64,000 nt of DNA from JAJXWB01 sp964634325 (GCA_964634325.1 CAZWJF010000001.1:337211-401210); one strand, 5' to 3'. Numbered from the stretch's first letter, positions 24,769-33,938 are shown. Translations and numbers: made by a program. The notes: a model not told the origin generated them from the sequence alone.

Positions 24769-25704
24769 ATGTTCCGGTCCCGCCTATTATCCGCCGCTGT
24801 CGGTCTGGCCCTTGTACTCGCGCCCGCCGTGGCCGGCGCGCAGAGCTTGCCGCCGTTCGGGTCCGGGGCGTTCGGACCAAACTTGCCGTCCGGCGCCGGC
24901 GTGGAGGCCGGGCAGGGCGCGCTTTACGCCTCCGCGGTGTTGACCGCCAATGATACGCAGCCCGTGCGGGGCGGGCTGAAATGGCGTGTCTATGAAGAGC
25001 GCGCGCAGCCCGACGGCGCACACAAGATCGTCGCCGAATCCGTCGACGCCGCGCCGCACTTCGCGCTGCCCAACGGCGGATACATCGTGCATGTCGCCTT
25101 CGGCCTCGCCGGCGCCTCCAAGCGCGTGGCCGTCGACGGGCGGAACGTGACCGAGCGGCTGGTGCTCAACGCCGGCGGTTTGAAGATCACCGGCATGCTG
25201 GGCGACCACGCCATCCCGCCACAGAAGCTCAATATCGCCGTCTATGTGCCCGCGCCCGGCAATTCGGAAGCCAAACTCGTGGTGGAGAAGGGCAAGCCGG
25301 CCGATCTGATCTGTTTGCCCGAGGGCCAGTACCATATCGTTTCGACGCTGTTCGATCTCGGAAACAGCACGACGGCCGGGTCCGCCGCGGCGACCAACTC
25401 GGTCGTGACCACGGACCTGCGCGTGCAGCCCGGCAAGGTGACGGAGGCGACGCTCAAGCATCGTGCGGCGACCATGACGTTGAAGCTGGTGAACCAGCCC
25501 GGCGGCGAAGCGCTGGCGAACACGTCGTTCTCGGTGCTGACCCCGGGCGGCGACGTGATCCGCGAGCTGATCGGCGCGTTTCCGGCGCTGGTGCTGGCGG
25601 AGGGCGAATATGTCGCCATCGCCCGCCACGACGGAAAGACCTACCAGGCGCAGTTCAAGGTGCAATCGACCCTCGACCGCGACGTGGAAGTCATTGCAAA
25701 ATAG
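24769..25704 (+). CDS. Secreted protein of unknown function
   Basis: 311 residues with a clear Sec signal peptide (MFRSRLLSAAVGLALVLAPAVAGA, cut near residue 24). The mature part is beta-rich with several similar 90-residue units containing GGLKWRVYEE, GGLKITGML and AATMTLKLVNQPGG, suggesting repeated Ig- or carboxypeptidase-regulatory-like modules. I cannot name the family. ATG 24769 is preceded by AAGGGTGG; a TTG at 24733 overlapping the thrS stop is possible. It lies 32 nt after thrS. Confidence 0.75.
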   Translation: MFRSRLLSAAVGLALVLAPAVAGAQSLPPFGSGAFGPNLPSGAGVEAGQGALYASAVLTANDTQPVRGGLKWRVYEERAQPDGAHKIVAESVDAAPHFALPNGGYIVHVAFGLAGASKRVAVDGRNVTERLVLNAGGLKITGMLGDHAIPPQKLNIAVYVPAPGNSEAKLVVEKGKPADLICLPEGQYHIVSTLFDLGNSTTAGSAAATNSVVTTDLRVQPGKVTEATLKHRAATMTLKLVNQPGGEALANTSFSVLTPGGDVIRELIGAFPALVLAEGEYVAIARHDGKTYQAQFKVQSTLDRDVEVIAK

Positions 25705-25726
25705 CTCTCCTGAGCTGGGGAATCGA

Positions 25727-25963
25727 ATGCAGACCTTCTTCGTCGAGATCAAATGCGCGCTGGGCCGCACCTACGAGGTGGCGAGCGCCCTGGCGGAGGC
25801 CGAAATCGCCTCGGAGATCTATTCGATTGCGGGCGACTTCGACATTCTCGCGAAATTCTATCTGGATCGGGACGAAGACATCGGACATTTCGTCGGCCAG
25901 AAGGTGCAGACGATCCCGGGCATCGTCGATACGCGCACGATCATCACCTTCAAGGCGTTCTGA
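25727..25963 (+). CDS. Lrp/AsnC ligand-binding (RAM) domain protein
   Basis: A 78-residue stand-alone RAM/ACT-like domain: FVEIKCALGRTYEVASALAE, YSIAGDFDILAKFYLDRDE and VQTIPGIVDTRTIITFKAF are the standard strands of the Lrp effector domain, without the DNA-binding half. Such proteins form oligomers that bind amino acids or modulate full-length Lrp partners. Its stop lies one base before the ATG of the hydrolase gene, so the two are coupled. Confidence 0.9.
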   Translation: MQTFFVEIKCALGRTYEVASALAEAEIASEIYSIAGDFDILAKFYLDRDEDIGHFVGQKVQTIPGIVDTRTIITFKAF

Positions 25964-25964
25964 G

Positions 25965-26888
25965 ATGCGCGCCGACAGCTTCCGCCTCGCGACGGAAGAC
26001 GGCGCCCAGATACACGTCTATCGCTGGTCGCCGGACGAGGCGCCGCGCGCGGCTATCCAGATCGCGCACGGCCTTGCCGAACACGCCGGCCGCTACGCGC
26101 GCCCGGCGCAGGCGCTGACGGACGCGGGCTTCGTCGTTTACGCGAACGATCATCGCGGCCATGGCCTGAGCGCGGCGACGCCGGCCGATCTCGGCTTTTT
26201 CGCCGCCCGAGACGGCTGGGACAAATGCGTGGCCGGTCTCTACGCGCTCAATCGCCGGATCGCGGCCGAGCACGCGGGCGCGCCGATCCTGTTCCTCGGC
26301 CATTCCATGGGTTCGTTCCTCGGCCAGAGCTTCGTCGCGCGCCATAGCGACGCCATCGCCGGTTGCGCCTTTTCGGGGTCGAACGGGCCGCCGCCGGCGA
26401 TCGCCTCGGTCGGACGGCTGATCGCGCGCATCGAACGGCTGCGGCTCGGGCCGCGGGGCAGGAGCCCGCTGCTGCAGAAGATGATGTTCGGCGAATTCAA
26501 CAAGAGGTTCGAGCCGGCCCGCACCGCGTTCGACTGGCTGTCGCGCGATCCGGCGGAGGTCGACGCATATGTCGCCGATCCGCTTTGCGGCTTCGAGTTT
26601 TCAAACCAATTGGCCGTCGACCTGCTCGACGCGCTCGGCGGGCTGCTGGCGCCGGCGGCGCTCGCGCGCGTGCGCAAGGACTTGCCGATCTACATCTTCA
26701 GCGGGTCCGACGATCCGGTCGGCTCGAATTTGCCAGCGCTCGCCGACGCCCTGCGGGGCGCGGGCGTTCGGCAGGTCGACATGCGGGTCTATCCCGGCGC
26801 GCGACACGAATGCCTCAACGAGACGAATCGCGATGAAGTCGTCGGCGATCTGCTGCGATGGGCGCAAGCCGTCGTCGCAGGTCGTTGA
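25965..26888 (+). CDS. Alpha/beta hydrolase, lysophospholipase/monoacylglycerol lipase type
   Basis: A 307-residue serine hydrolase of the Hydrolase_4 family. Motifs are IQIAHGLAEHAGRYA, the YANDHRGHGLSA segment, the nucleophile LFLGHSMGSFLGQ, a probable Asp in IFSGSDDPVG and the His in YPGARHECLNE. Cytosolic, with no signal peptide. It likely cleaves monoacylglycerols or lysophospholipids. It starts directly after the RAM-domain gene. Confidence 0.9.
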   Translation: MRADSFRLATEDGAQIHVYRWSPDEAPRAAIQIAHGLAEHAGRYARPAQALTDAGFVVYANDHRGHGLSAATPADLGFFAARDGWDKCVAGLYALNRRIAAEHAGAPILFLGHSMGSFLGQSFVARHSDAIAGCAFSGSNGPPPAIASVGRLIARIERLRLGPRGRSPLLQKMMFGEFNKRFEPARTAFDWLSRDPAEVDAYVADPLCGFEFSNQLAVDLLDALGGLLAPAALARVRKDLPIYIFSGSDDPVGSNLPALADALRGAGVRQVDMRVYPGARHECLNETNRDEVVGDLLRWAQAVVAGR

Positions 26889-26932
26889 CGCATCGCAATG
26901 ACCAGGGCCCTGCGCCGAAGGACCATGACGAG

Positions 26933-27298
26933 ATGAACGAACTTTACCGGACCATGCTATTCGCTGCGGGGTGCCTGGCGCTCGCTCAAGGCGCGCAGGC
27001 CGCCGATGCGCAAAACGGGCTCGTCATCTCCAAACGCTGGTGCGCTTCCTGCCATGTCGTCGCGGCCGACCAGAAATCGGCGAGCGTCGACGTGCCGACC
27101 TTCGAGGACATCGCGCGTCGCAAGACCGAGAAGAAGCCGCTCGCGGTTTTTCTGGCGGAGCCGCACGGCAAAATGCCTGACATGTCGCTGACGCGCAGCG
27201 AGATCGACGACATCGTCGCCTATATACGCTCGCTCGGGCCGGCGACAGCGGACCCGAAAGAGCAGCCAAAGCCGCCGGACCTGCCCAAGAACGGTTGA
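26933..27298 (+). CDS. Periplasmic class I cytochrome c
   Basis: A 121-residue c-type cytochrome with a Sec signal peptide (cut near residue 23, AQGAQA-AD) and one haem site CASCH (37-41). The axial Met is probably in HGKMPDMSL (Met81 or Met84), close to the C-terminal helix IDDIVAYIRSLGP. The tail is Pro/Lys-rich. The partner oxidase or dehydrogenase is not nearby. Confidence 0.92.
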   Translation: MNELYRTMLFAAGCLALAQGAQAADAQNGLVISKRWCASCHVVAADQKSASVDVPTFEDIARRKTEKKPLAVFLAEPHGKMPDMSLTRSEIDDIVAYIRSLGPATADPKEQPKPPDLPKNG

Positions 27299-27380
27299 GC
27301 GAGCCGCGCCGTTCTGCGGCGTTGAAATGGCTGCGCAGGGCTCTAATGTGCCGCGATCTCCATCTCATCAGGGGTCATAC

Positions 27381-27992
27381 GTGCTGTTCTATACGCCCGA
27401 CAAACGCGACCGGTCGATCCTGCGCCACGACCCGTTCAAGGCGATCATCGCGCCGCGCCCGATCGGCTGGGTGACGACGATGGGCTCAGATGGCGCGATC
27501 AATCTCGCGCCCTATTCGTTTTTCAACGCCTTCGCCGACCGTCCGCCAATCCTCGCCTTTTCGTCGGTGGGAGTGAAGGATTCTCTGACCTTTGCGCGCG
27601 AGACGCGCGAGTTCGTCTGGAACATGCCCACCTGGGACTTGCGTCACGAGATGAATCAAACCTCGGCGACGCTGCCGCGCGGGGAGAACGAATTCACGCA
27701 CGCCGGCCTCGAAATGGCGCCCTGCAATCTCGTCAAGCCGCCGCGCGTGGCCAGAAGCCCCGTGGCGATGGAATGCAAGGTGACCGACATTCAAGAGCTG
27801 AAGGACATCGAGGGCAGGGGCACGGATTACTGGCTGGTGCTCGGCCAGGTGGTCGGCGTGCATATCGATCCCTCCTACATCGACGAAAAGGGCGAGTTGC
27901 GCATCACCGAGATCAAACCGATTGCACGTTGCGGCGGGCTCGGCGACTACGCGGTCGTCGACGATCTTTTCCAGATGGAGCGGCCGGGCTAG
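27381..27992 (+). CDS. Flavin reductase-like FMN-binding protein
   Basis: 203 residues with the flavin-reductase split-barrel fold: IIAPRPIGWVTTMGSDGAIN, NLAPYSFFNAFADRPPILAF and the KDSLTFARETREFVWNM segment bind FMN. It could be an NAD(P)H:FMN reductase or an FMN-dependent enzyme. GTG 27381 behind AGGGGTC gives the usual family start (LFYTPDKRDRS); ATG 27327 would add 18 residues. Confidence 0.87.
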   Translation: MLFYTPDKRDRSILRHDPFKAIIAPRPIGWVTTMGSDGAINLAPYSFFNAFADRPPILAFSSVGVKDSLTFARETREFVWNMPTWDLRHEMNQTSATLPRGENEFTHAGLEMAPCNLVKPPRVARSPVAMECKVTDIQELKDIEGRGTDYWLVLGQVVGVHIDPSYIDEKGELRITEIKPIARCGGLGDYAVVDDLFQMERPG

Positions 27993-28024
27993 GGGCCTTC
28001 GGATCCGGTCGTTCGGAAAGCCCG

Positions 28025-29119
28025 GTGGAAAATTTCTTCAAGCCAAGCCGAGTGTCGACGCTGCTTCGCGCGGAATGGCGCGATCTCTCGACGTTCCAGA
28101 CCAGCGATCGCCTGTGGCAGATGCCGCTCGCCGCCGCGCTCGCGTCAGGCGTCCCACTGCTGGTCGGCGCGTTCTTCGATCATCTCGACTACGGGTTGAT
28201 CTCCTCGCTCGGCGGACTTGCGTTTCTCTATCTGCCGAGCGCGCCGTTGTCGTCGCGCATGGCGATGATGACCGCCTGCGCCTTCGGCATGATCGCCAGC
28301 TACGCGCTCGGCGCGATCGTCCATTTCGTTCCGGCGGCGATGACGTTCGCGCTCGTCTTTCTGACGAGCGTGGCGAGCATGGCGTGCCGCTTCTACCGCG
28401 TTCCGCCTCCTGGCGCGGTGTTCTTCGTGATGGTGGCGGCGATCGGCATGTACACGCCCGGCGCAGTCGACGAAATCCCGTTGAAGGTCGGCCTGTTCGC
28501 GATGGGGGCGCTGCTGGCGAGCCTGATCGCGTTCTTCTACAGCATCCACGCGGTGCGCGCGCAACCGCCGAAGCCGATGCCGCTGGCGGCGGCGCCAAGC
28601 TTCGATTTCGTCGTGTTCGATCCGATCATGATCGGCCTGTTCGTCGGCGGCTCGCTCGCGCTCGCGCAAGGTCTCGGCATGGAGCGCGCCTATTGGGCGC
28701 CGGTCAGCTGCGCGGCGGTGATCCAGGGCGCGTCGTTGCGCGCGATCTGGACCAAACAGACGCAGCGCATCCTCGGTACGGCGGCCGGGCTGCTCGTCGC
28801 CTGGGGTCTGCTCAGCCTGCCGTTGGGCAAGTGGACAGCGCCCTTTGTCGTCATGGCGCTCGCCTTCGCGATCGAATCGCTGGTCGTTCGCCACTACGGA
28901 CTGGCGGCGATCTTCATTACGCCAATGGCCATCTTCCTCGCCGAGACGTCCTCTCTCGGGCGCAGTTCGATCCCGGTGCTGATTTCGGAACGCTTCTACG
29001 ACACGCTGCTGGGGTGCGGCGTCGGGCTGTTCGGCGGCGCATGCATTCACAGCCCGCGGTTTCGCGCTGTCGTCGGGGAGCGGTTGCGCGTGCTGGTTTC
29101 CGTCGCGCTGTCGCGCTGA
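28025..29119 (+). CDS. FUSC family membrane transporter-like protein
   Basis: A 364-residue polytopic protein with two sets of about five membrane helices, the layout of FUSC/aromatic acid exporter proteins. The FUSC hallmark region ERAYWAPVSCAAVIQGASLR is followed by IWTKQTQRILGTAAG. It lacks the long soluble domains of larger FUSC proteins. GTG 28025 is preceded by GGAAAG. The substrate is unknown. Confidence 0.85.
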   Translation: MENFFKPSRVSTLLRAEWRDLSTFQTSDRLWQMPLAAALASGVPLLVGAFFDHLDYGLISSLGGLAFLYLPSAPLSSRMAMMTACAFGMIASYALGAIVHFVPAAMTFALVFLTSVASMACRFYRVPPPGAVFFVMVAAIGMYTPGAVDEIPLKVGLFAMGALLASLIAFFYSIHAVRAQPPKPMPLAAAPSFDFVVFDPIMIGLFVGGSLALAQGLGMERAYWAPVSCAAVIQGASLRAIWTKQTQRILGTAAGLLVAWGLLSLPLGKWTAPFVVMALAFAIESLVVRHYGLAAIFITPMAIFLAETSSLGRSSIPVLISERFYDTLLGCGVGLFGGACIHSPRFRAVVGERLRVLVSVALSR

Positions 29120-29144
29120 GCCGGTAGCCGGGTCTACGCGCCGC

Positions 29145-29264
29145 CTATTCGCCTGCGAGCCCGCCGCCGAAGATCGAGACGAAGGCCAGCATCAGGCCGA
29201 CGGCGCAAAACAGGCCGATGAGGCCGATCAATACGACCCGCTCCTGACGCTGCTCGTTCGACAT
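29145..29264 (-). CDS. 39-residue single-pass membrane protein
   Basis: A short frame starting at ATG 29264: MSNEQRQERVV, then one hydrophobic helix (about 11-32, with FCAVGLMLAFVSIFGGG) and a short tail ending at TAG (29145). GAGGA lies 9-10 nt upstream of the ATG. The charged start plus single helix is a typical small membrane protein. It lies alone between the convergent FUSC gene and the CoA-lyase gene upstream on the same strand. Function unknown. Confidence 0.65.
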   Translation of the reverse strand: MSNEQRQERVVLIGLIGLFCAVGLMLAFVSIFGGGLAGE

Positions 29265-29352
29265 TCGTCCGCATCCTCGTAGGCGCCCACGACGATGCGC
29301 TCGCTAGCACGCAGGTGAGGCGAGATCGTGTCTGGATTGTCTCTCGACGCGG

Positions 29353-30228
29353 CTAGCCGGTCGAACCGAGACGCGCGAGCAGTTTCCTGGCGCGTTCGAG
29401 ATGCGGCTTGTCGAGCATTTCCCCGTCGAGGCCGATGACGCCGGCGGTCGGATTGTCCGCGAAAGCCTTGACGATCCGCCGCGCGCGCTCGATCTCGGCG
29501 GCCGGCGGCGTGAACACCTCGTTGATTATAGGCACCTGGGCCGGGTGGATCGCCATTTTGCCGGTGAAGCCGTCGCGGCGGGCCTCCACGCATTCGCGAC
29601 GGAAACCGGCTTCATCCCGAAAGTTCGGATAGACGGTGTCGATCGGCTGCACGCCGGCGGAAACGGCTGCGAGCAACGTCAGGTTGCGCGCGAGCACGTA
29701 GACGGGCGCGTGCGTTCCATCCTCCAGCCGGTTGGTCTCGGCGCCGAGATCGGCCGAGAGGTCCTCCGCCCCCCAGGTCAGCGCTGTCAGCCGCCGGCTC
29801 GCGCCGCGGTAGCTCGACAGGCCGAAGATCGCGCTCGCGGTTTCGGTCGCCACGCAGCAGATTTTCGTGATTCCGTCGGCGATGTCGTTTTCCGCCTCGC
29901 GCACCGCGAGCTTGGCCGCCAGATGCTGCACATCGACGCCGCCCTGCGATTTCGGCAGCAGGATGCCGTCCGGACGGCCGGGGACGACCATATCGAGGTC
30001 GCGGTCCGTGAGCCCGGTGTCGAGCGCGTTGACGCGAACGTAGAGCAGGGGACGCTTTTCGCGGTTGCGCGCCGAAGCGAGAAATTCGCACGCCAGTCTG
30101 CGCGCGGTTTCCTTGTTGGCGGCGGCGACCGAATCTTCCAGATCGATGAACAGGCAGTCGGCCCCGCTCTCGAGGCCCTTGTTCATCTTCTTCTCGGAAT
30201 CGCCGGGAACGAATAGCTGCGAGCGCAT
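29353..30228 (-). CDS. CoA-ester lyase, HpcH/HpaI aldolase family
   Basis: 291 residues of the CitE/malyl-CoA lyase type: RSQLFVPGDSEKKMNKGLES at the start, the metal-binding LFIDLEDSV, the arginine in VRVNALDT, the GILLPKSQGG loop, ETASAIFGL and LTWGAEDLSADLGAETNR, and KMAIHPAQVPIINE near the end. It probably cleaves or hydrolyses a beta-hydroxyacyl-CoA such as malyl-CoA. Its start overlaps the MaoC stop by one base (TGATG), so the pair are coupled and may act in sequence on a C4/C5 acyl-CoA. Confidence 0.88.
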   Translation of the reverse strand: MRSQLFVPGDSEKKMNKGLESGADCLFIDLEDSVAAANKETARRLACEFLASARNREKRPLLYVRVNALDTGLTDRDLDMVVPGRPDGILLPKSQGGVDVQHLAAKLAVREAENDIADGITKICCVATETASAIFGLSSYRGASRRLTALTWGAEDLSADLGAETNRLEDGTHAPVYVLARNLTLLAAVSAGVQPIDTVYPNFRDEAGFRRECVEARRDGFTGKMAIHPAQVPIINEVFTPPAAEIERARRIVKAFADNPTAGVIGLDGEMLDKPHLERARKLLARLGSTG

Positions 30229-30728
30229 CAGACCTCCAGCGTCTCAGGCGGGCGCTTCAGCATGAAGCCTTGGCGCTTGCATTCGGCGACCAGCGTTCCG
30301 TCCTGCTTGTAAGCGCGATGATGGAAATCGACGATGCCGGCGTCCGGCCTGGATTTCGATTCCCGCGCGCCGATGATCTCTGTTTCGACGCGAATCGTGT
30401 CGCCCTCGAACAGCGGGGCGGGGAACTTCACGTCGGTCATGCCGAGATTGCCGATGGTGGTGCCGACCGTCGTGTCGTTGACCGAAATGCCGATCATCAG
30501 GCCGAGCGTGAACAGCGAATTCATCAGCGGCTGGCCCCATTGCGTCTCGGTCGCGCAGAAATGCGCGTCGATATGCAGAGGCTGCGGATTCAGCGTCATG
30601 TTGGAGAACAACATGTTGTCCATCTGGGTGACTGTGCGGGTGAGCCCGTGGCGGAACACGCGGCCGACCCTGAAATCCTCGAAATAGAGCCCGCCGCGCG
30701 GATGGCGGTCTCGGACATAGTCGGTCAT
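30228..30728 (-). CDS. MaoC-type acyl-CoA dehydratase/hydratase
   Basis: A 166-residue hot-dog fold enzyme. The hydratase motif spans MTLNPQPLHIDAHFCAT, with the Asp/His pair. Homologous MaoC proteins hydrate enoyl- or mesaconyl-type CoA esters. At this size it is a single hot-dog unit, shorter than the mesaconyl-CoA hydratase of the ethylmalonyl-CoA pathway, so that specific role is not assigned. It is the first gene of a coupled pair with the CoA-ester lyase. Confidence 0.87.
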   Translation of the reverse strand: MTDYVRDRHPRGGLYFEDFRVGRVFRHGLTRTVTQMDNMLFSNMTLNPQPLHIDAHFCATETQWGQPLMNSLFTLGLMIGISVNDTTVGTTIGNLGMTDVKFPAPLFEGDTIRVETEIIGARESKSRPDAGIVDFHHRAYKQDGTLVAECKRQGFMLKRPPETLEV

Positions 30729-30782
30729 GGCGTTTCTCTCCGGTTCGGTCCGCCGCCGGCGGCTTCTGGTCGTCGTTGGCGC

Positions 30783-30798
30783 TTAAACGTCCGTTTAC
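30783..30798. promoter_or_regulatory. Possible CtrA-type box upstream of DUF2336 gene
   Basis: TTAA-N7-TTTAC differs from the CtrA consensus TTAA-N7-TTAAC at one base, with exact spacing, about 65 nt upstream of the DUF2336 start and in the divergent region shared with the MaoC gene. Support is motif and position only. Confidence 0.3.
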
Positions 30799-30861
30799 CA
30801 TAAGCGCAGATGATCGGAAGCCAGCCGAAAAGCGGTTTCGGCCAAGAGTTTCTGGTCTTCG

Positions 30862-32118
30862 ATGATCGTACGCAAGTTCATGCAATGGGCGGCCACCGCC
30901 TCCTCGGCGGAGCGGGCCGAGGGCGCCGGTTCTCTCGCCCGCGCCTATCTCTACGCCGGACTGGCGCAGCAGGACCGCCGCGAGGCGGAAGTGGCCCTGA
31001 CCGCGTTGCTCGACGACCCCGCCCCCTGCGTCCGCAAGGCCATGGCGGAGGCGTTCGCCAGCGCGGATCAGGCCCCGCCGGCGATCGTCGTGGCGCTGGC
31101 CAACGACCAGTCCGACGTCGCGTCTCCCATCCTGTCGCGCTCGCCCGTGCTCGGCGACAGCGAACTCATCGATTGCGCGGCGATCGGCGACGCTTTCGCG
31201 CAGGCGGCCATCGCGCTGCGCGCCGCCGTCTCGCCGGCCTTGTCGGCAGCCGTCGCCGAAGTCGCCGCGCGCGAGGCGCTGATCGCGCTCGCGGTCAATC
31301 CCGGCGCGGAAATCCCGGAATTCTCCTTGCGCCGCATGGTCGAGCGCTTCGGGTCCGACGCAGAGCTTCGAGAGGCGCTGCTGTCGCGCGCGGGACTTCC
31401 GCCGTCCGTGCGCAGCGACCTCGTGGCGGCGACGGCCAGCGCGCTGTCGCAATTCGTCGTCGGCTGCGCCTGGCTTTCGTCCGAGCGCGCCGAGCGTGTG
31501 GTGCGCGAAGCGACCGACAAGGCGCATGTCATGATCGCCGCCGACGCCGAACGCGCGCGCGACTGGCGCGCCGCGCGGGAACTCGCGCGCCATCTGCGTC
31601 ACTGCGGCCGGCTGACGCCGAGCCTTGCGCTGCGCGCGCTGCTGTCGGGCAATTCGTGCCTGTTCGAGGCCTCGCTCGTGGAATTGTCGGGACTGCCGGA
31701 GAAGAAGGCTCTGCCGCTGGCGCGCGACTGGCGCGGCGCCGGCTTCGCCGCGCTCTACAACGCGGCCGGTCTGCCCGCCAAGCTTCTGCCGGCCTTCCGC
31801 GCCGCGTTGTCGGCGCTGGCGGAATTCGGCGCAGCCGCCGATGTGGAAGGCGCGCGCCTCTCGCGCGCGATGATCGAACGCGTGGCGACAGCCTGCGAAG
31901 CGGCCGACCCCGCCGAACTCGGATCGCTGCTCGCGCTGTTGCGGCGGTTCGATACGGAAGCGGCGCGCGAGGAAGCGCGCGAAGCCGCCCGCCACCTGTT
32001 CGCGCCGCAGATCGAGGCGCCTCCGGTGGTCGTCGCGCTGGACGACGCTTCGTTCGGCACGTCGCCCCGCATCATCACGATCGACTTCGACGCGATCGAG
32101 GCGGAGCTCGCGGCCTGA
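30862..32118 (+). CDS. DUF2336 family protein
   Basis: 418 residues, almost wholly alpha-helical and Ala/Arg/Glu-rich, with HEAT-like repeats in the first half (LARAYLYAGLAQQDRREAEV, ALTALLDDPAPCVRKAMAEA), the layout of DUF2336. The family is confined mainly to alphaproteobacteria and has no established function. It is soluble, with a hydrophobic, acidic C-terminus (RIITIDFDAIEAELAA). A possible CtrA box precedes it. Confidence 0.85.
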   Translation: MIVRKFMQWAATASSAERAEGAGSLARAYLYAGLAQQDRREAEVALTALLDDPAPCVRKAMAEAFASADQAPPAIVVALANDQSDVASPILSRSPVLGDSELIDCAAIGDAFAQAAIALRAAVSPALSAAVAEVAAREALIALAVNPGAEIPEFSLRRMVERFGSDAELREALLSRAGLPPSVRSDLVAATASALSQFVVGCAWLSSERAERVVREATDKAHVMIAADAERARDWRAARELARHLRHCGRLTPSLALRALLSGNSCLFEASLVELSGLPEKKALPLARDWRGAGFAALYNAAGLPAKLLPAFRAALSALAEFGAAADVEGARLSRAMIERVATACEAADPAELGSLLALLRRFDTEAAREEAREAARHLFAPQIEAPPVVVALDDASFGTSPRIITIDFDAIEAELAA

Positions 32119-32179
32119 CCGCTTTCAGAGATTCGGCCGGATGCTGCTAGTCTGACGCCTTTCGGCGCCCGAGATCCTC

Positions 32180-33937
32180 ATGCCGCGAAAACCGCCCGTC
32201 TCGCTGGAAGAGCTCGCGACCTATCCGCGCATGACGCAATGGTTCGAGCCTGGCTTGCTGGTCCGGCTCGCGTGGCGCGTTGCGATATCGGAGTTGTTCG
32301 GTCGCTACGCCGACGGCCGGCTGATGGTGGCGGCGCTCGACACCATCTCCGAGCAGGACCACGCGGCGCGCGCCAAGGCGCATCTGCCCGGCGGCGACGA
32401 CGAAGCCTTCACGCTGGACGAGGAGGGCGCGCTGTGGATCGACTACGTCGCCGATCTCGGCGACGGCTTCGATTCGACCTTCGCCATCGCATCGCTGATC
32501 GCGCGCGAAAACCTCACGCTCGGCGCCTGCGCCACGAAGCGCGGCCGTCTGCTGGTGATGGGCGGCGACGAAGTCTATCCGCACGCGAGCCTCGAAAATT
32601 ATCAGCAGCGGCTGCGCGATCCCTATGATTGGGCGTTTCCGGACCCCAATCCCGATTCCGAACGCGGGCCGCTGGTCTACGCGATTCCCGGCAATCACGA
32701 CTGGTACGACGGGCTCGTGCTGTTCCTCGGTCTGTTCACCCGACGCGACCGCCTGCATCTCGGCGGCTGGCGGTCGCGGCAGGGCCGCAGCTACTTCGCG
32801 CGGCAATTGACCCAGGGCTGGTGGCTGTGGGCGGTGGACGCGCAACTCGACGATACGATCGACCAGCCGCAGCGCGACTATTTCTCGGCGATCGCCGAAA
32901 CGATGGAGCCGGACGCCTTCGTCATTCTCTGCGGGCCGGAGCCCGGCTGGCTCTATACGCGCGATCCGGATTCGCTGTCGCTGTCCGTTTATGATCTGGT
33001 CGGCGACATCCTGCGGTCGAAATGCCCGGACGCGCAAATCCCGCTCGTGCTGTCGGGCGATACGCATCACTACAGCCGTTATGTCGGCGCGCAGAGCGGA
33101 ACGCATTTCGTGACGGCCGGCGGCGGCGGTGCGTTTCTGGAGGCGACGCATCAACTCAAGCCCGAGATCGCGCTCAATCGCGGCGATCCCAACATCGCGC
33201 TGCGCTGGTCGCGCGACGAGACGCTGTTGCAGGCGCACGATCCGCAAACCGGCGCGGCCGCCGCTTATCCCGCGCGCGAAGAAAGCCTGCGCATGCTGCG
33301 CGGCGTGATCGCCTTCGCATTTCTCAACCCCGGCTTCTCCGCGGCGATGGGCGCGATCTACCTGCTGTTCGGCCTGATCGCCTTTGCGTTCGGCCTATGG
33401 CCGGCGGGCTTGCTCGCCGCGGCCGTCGCGACGGCGTCGTTCCAGGATTACACGCGCCGGCAGGAAGGATCGCGCGTGCGGGTCAGATTGCTTTCGTTCG
33501 CCAACGGGCTCGCCCACGCCGGCGCCTTCGTCGGACTTTTCGAAGCTTTCGCGCGGCTCGCGCCGCCAGCGCTCGGCGCGCTTCACGCCGGCTTCGCCGT
33601 CGGGCCGATCCAGCTGGTCTGGCTGGCCGTCGCGGGCGGTCTTGCCGGCGGCACGCTGTTCGGGGTGTACCTCTACGTCGCGTCGCGCTTTCTCGACATT
33701 GGCCACAGCGACGCCTTCGCGGCGATGCGCCGTAATTCGCATCGGCATTTTCTGCGCATCCGCATCAAGGGCGACGAAGCGACGATCTATCCGATCGGCC
33801 TCGATCGCGCGCCGGCGCGTCGCGCATGGCGCGTCAATCCGACGCCGACGCCCGACGAGCCGGCCGCTTATGTTCCCGATCCGCCGCTCGCGCCGCGACT
33901 GATCGAGACGCCGATCGTGGCGCGTGCGCGCCGCTGA
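32180..33937 (+). CDS. Metallophosphoesterase with C-terminal membrane region
   Basis: 585 residues. The N-terminal half is a calcineurin-like phosphoesterase: LLVMGGDEVYPHASLENY in the place of the first metal motifs, AIPGNHDWYDG (GNHD) and LSGDTHHYSRY (GDxHHY), then GGGGAFLEATH. The second half (about 375-510) holds several membrane helices, including MGAIYLLFGLIAFAFGLWP. The catalytic domain is therefore tethered to the inner membrane. The substrate is unknown. It converges with aqpZ, with one base between the genes. Confidence 0.85.
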   Translation: MPRKPPVSLEELATYPRMTQWFEPGLLVRLAWRVAISELFGRYADGRLMVAALDTISEQDHAARAKAHLPGGDDEAFTLDEEGALWIDYVADLGDGFDSTFAIASLIARENLTLGACATKRGRLLVMGGDEVYPHASLENYQQRLRDPYDWAFPDPNPDSERGPLVYAIPGNHDWYDGLVLFLGLFTRRDRLHLGGWRSRQGRSYFARQLTQGWWLWAVDAQLDDTIDQPQRDYFSAIAETMEPDAFVILCGPEPGWLYTRDPDSLSLSVYDLVGDILRSKCPDAQIPLVLSGDTHHYSRYVGAQSGTHFVTAGGGGAFLEATHQLKPEIALNRGDPNIALRWSRDETLLQAHDPQTGAAAAYPAREESLRMLRGVIAFAFLNPGFSAAMGAIYLLFGLIAFAFGLWPAGLLAAAVATASFQDYTRRQEGSRVRVRLLSFANGLAHAGAFVGLFEAFARLAPPALGALHAGFAVGPIQLVWLAVAGGLAGGTLFGVYLYVASRFLDIGHSDAFAAMRRNSHRHFLRIRIKGDEATIYPIGLDRAPARRAWRVNPTPTPDEPAAYVPDPPLAPRLIETPIVARARR

Positions 33938-33938
33938 A

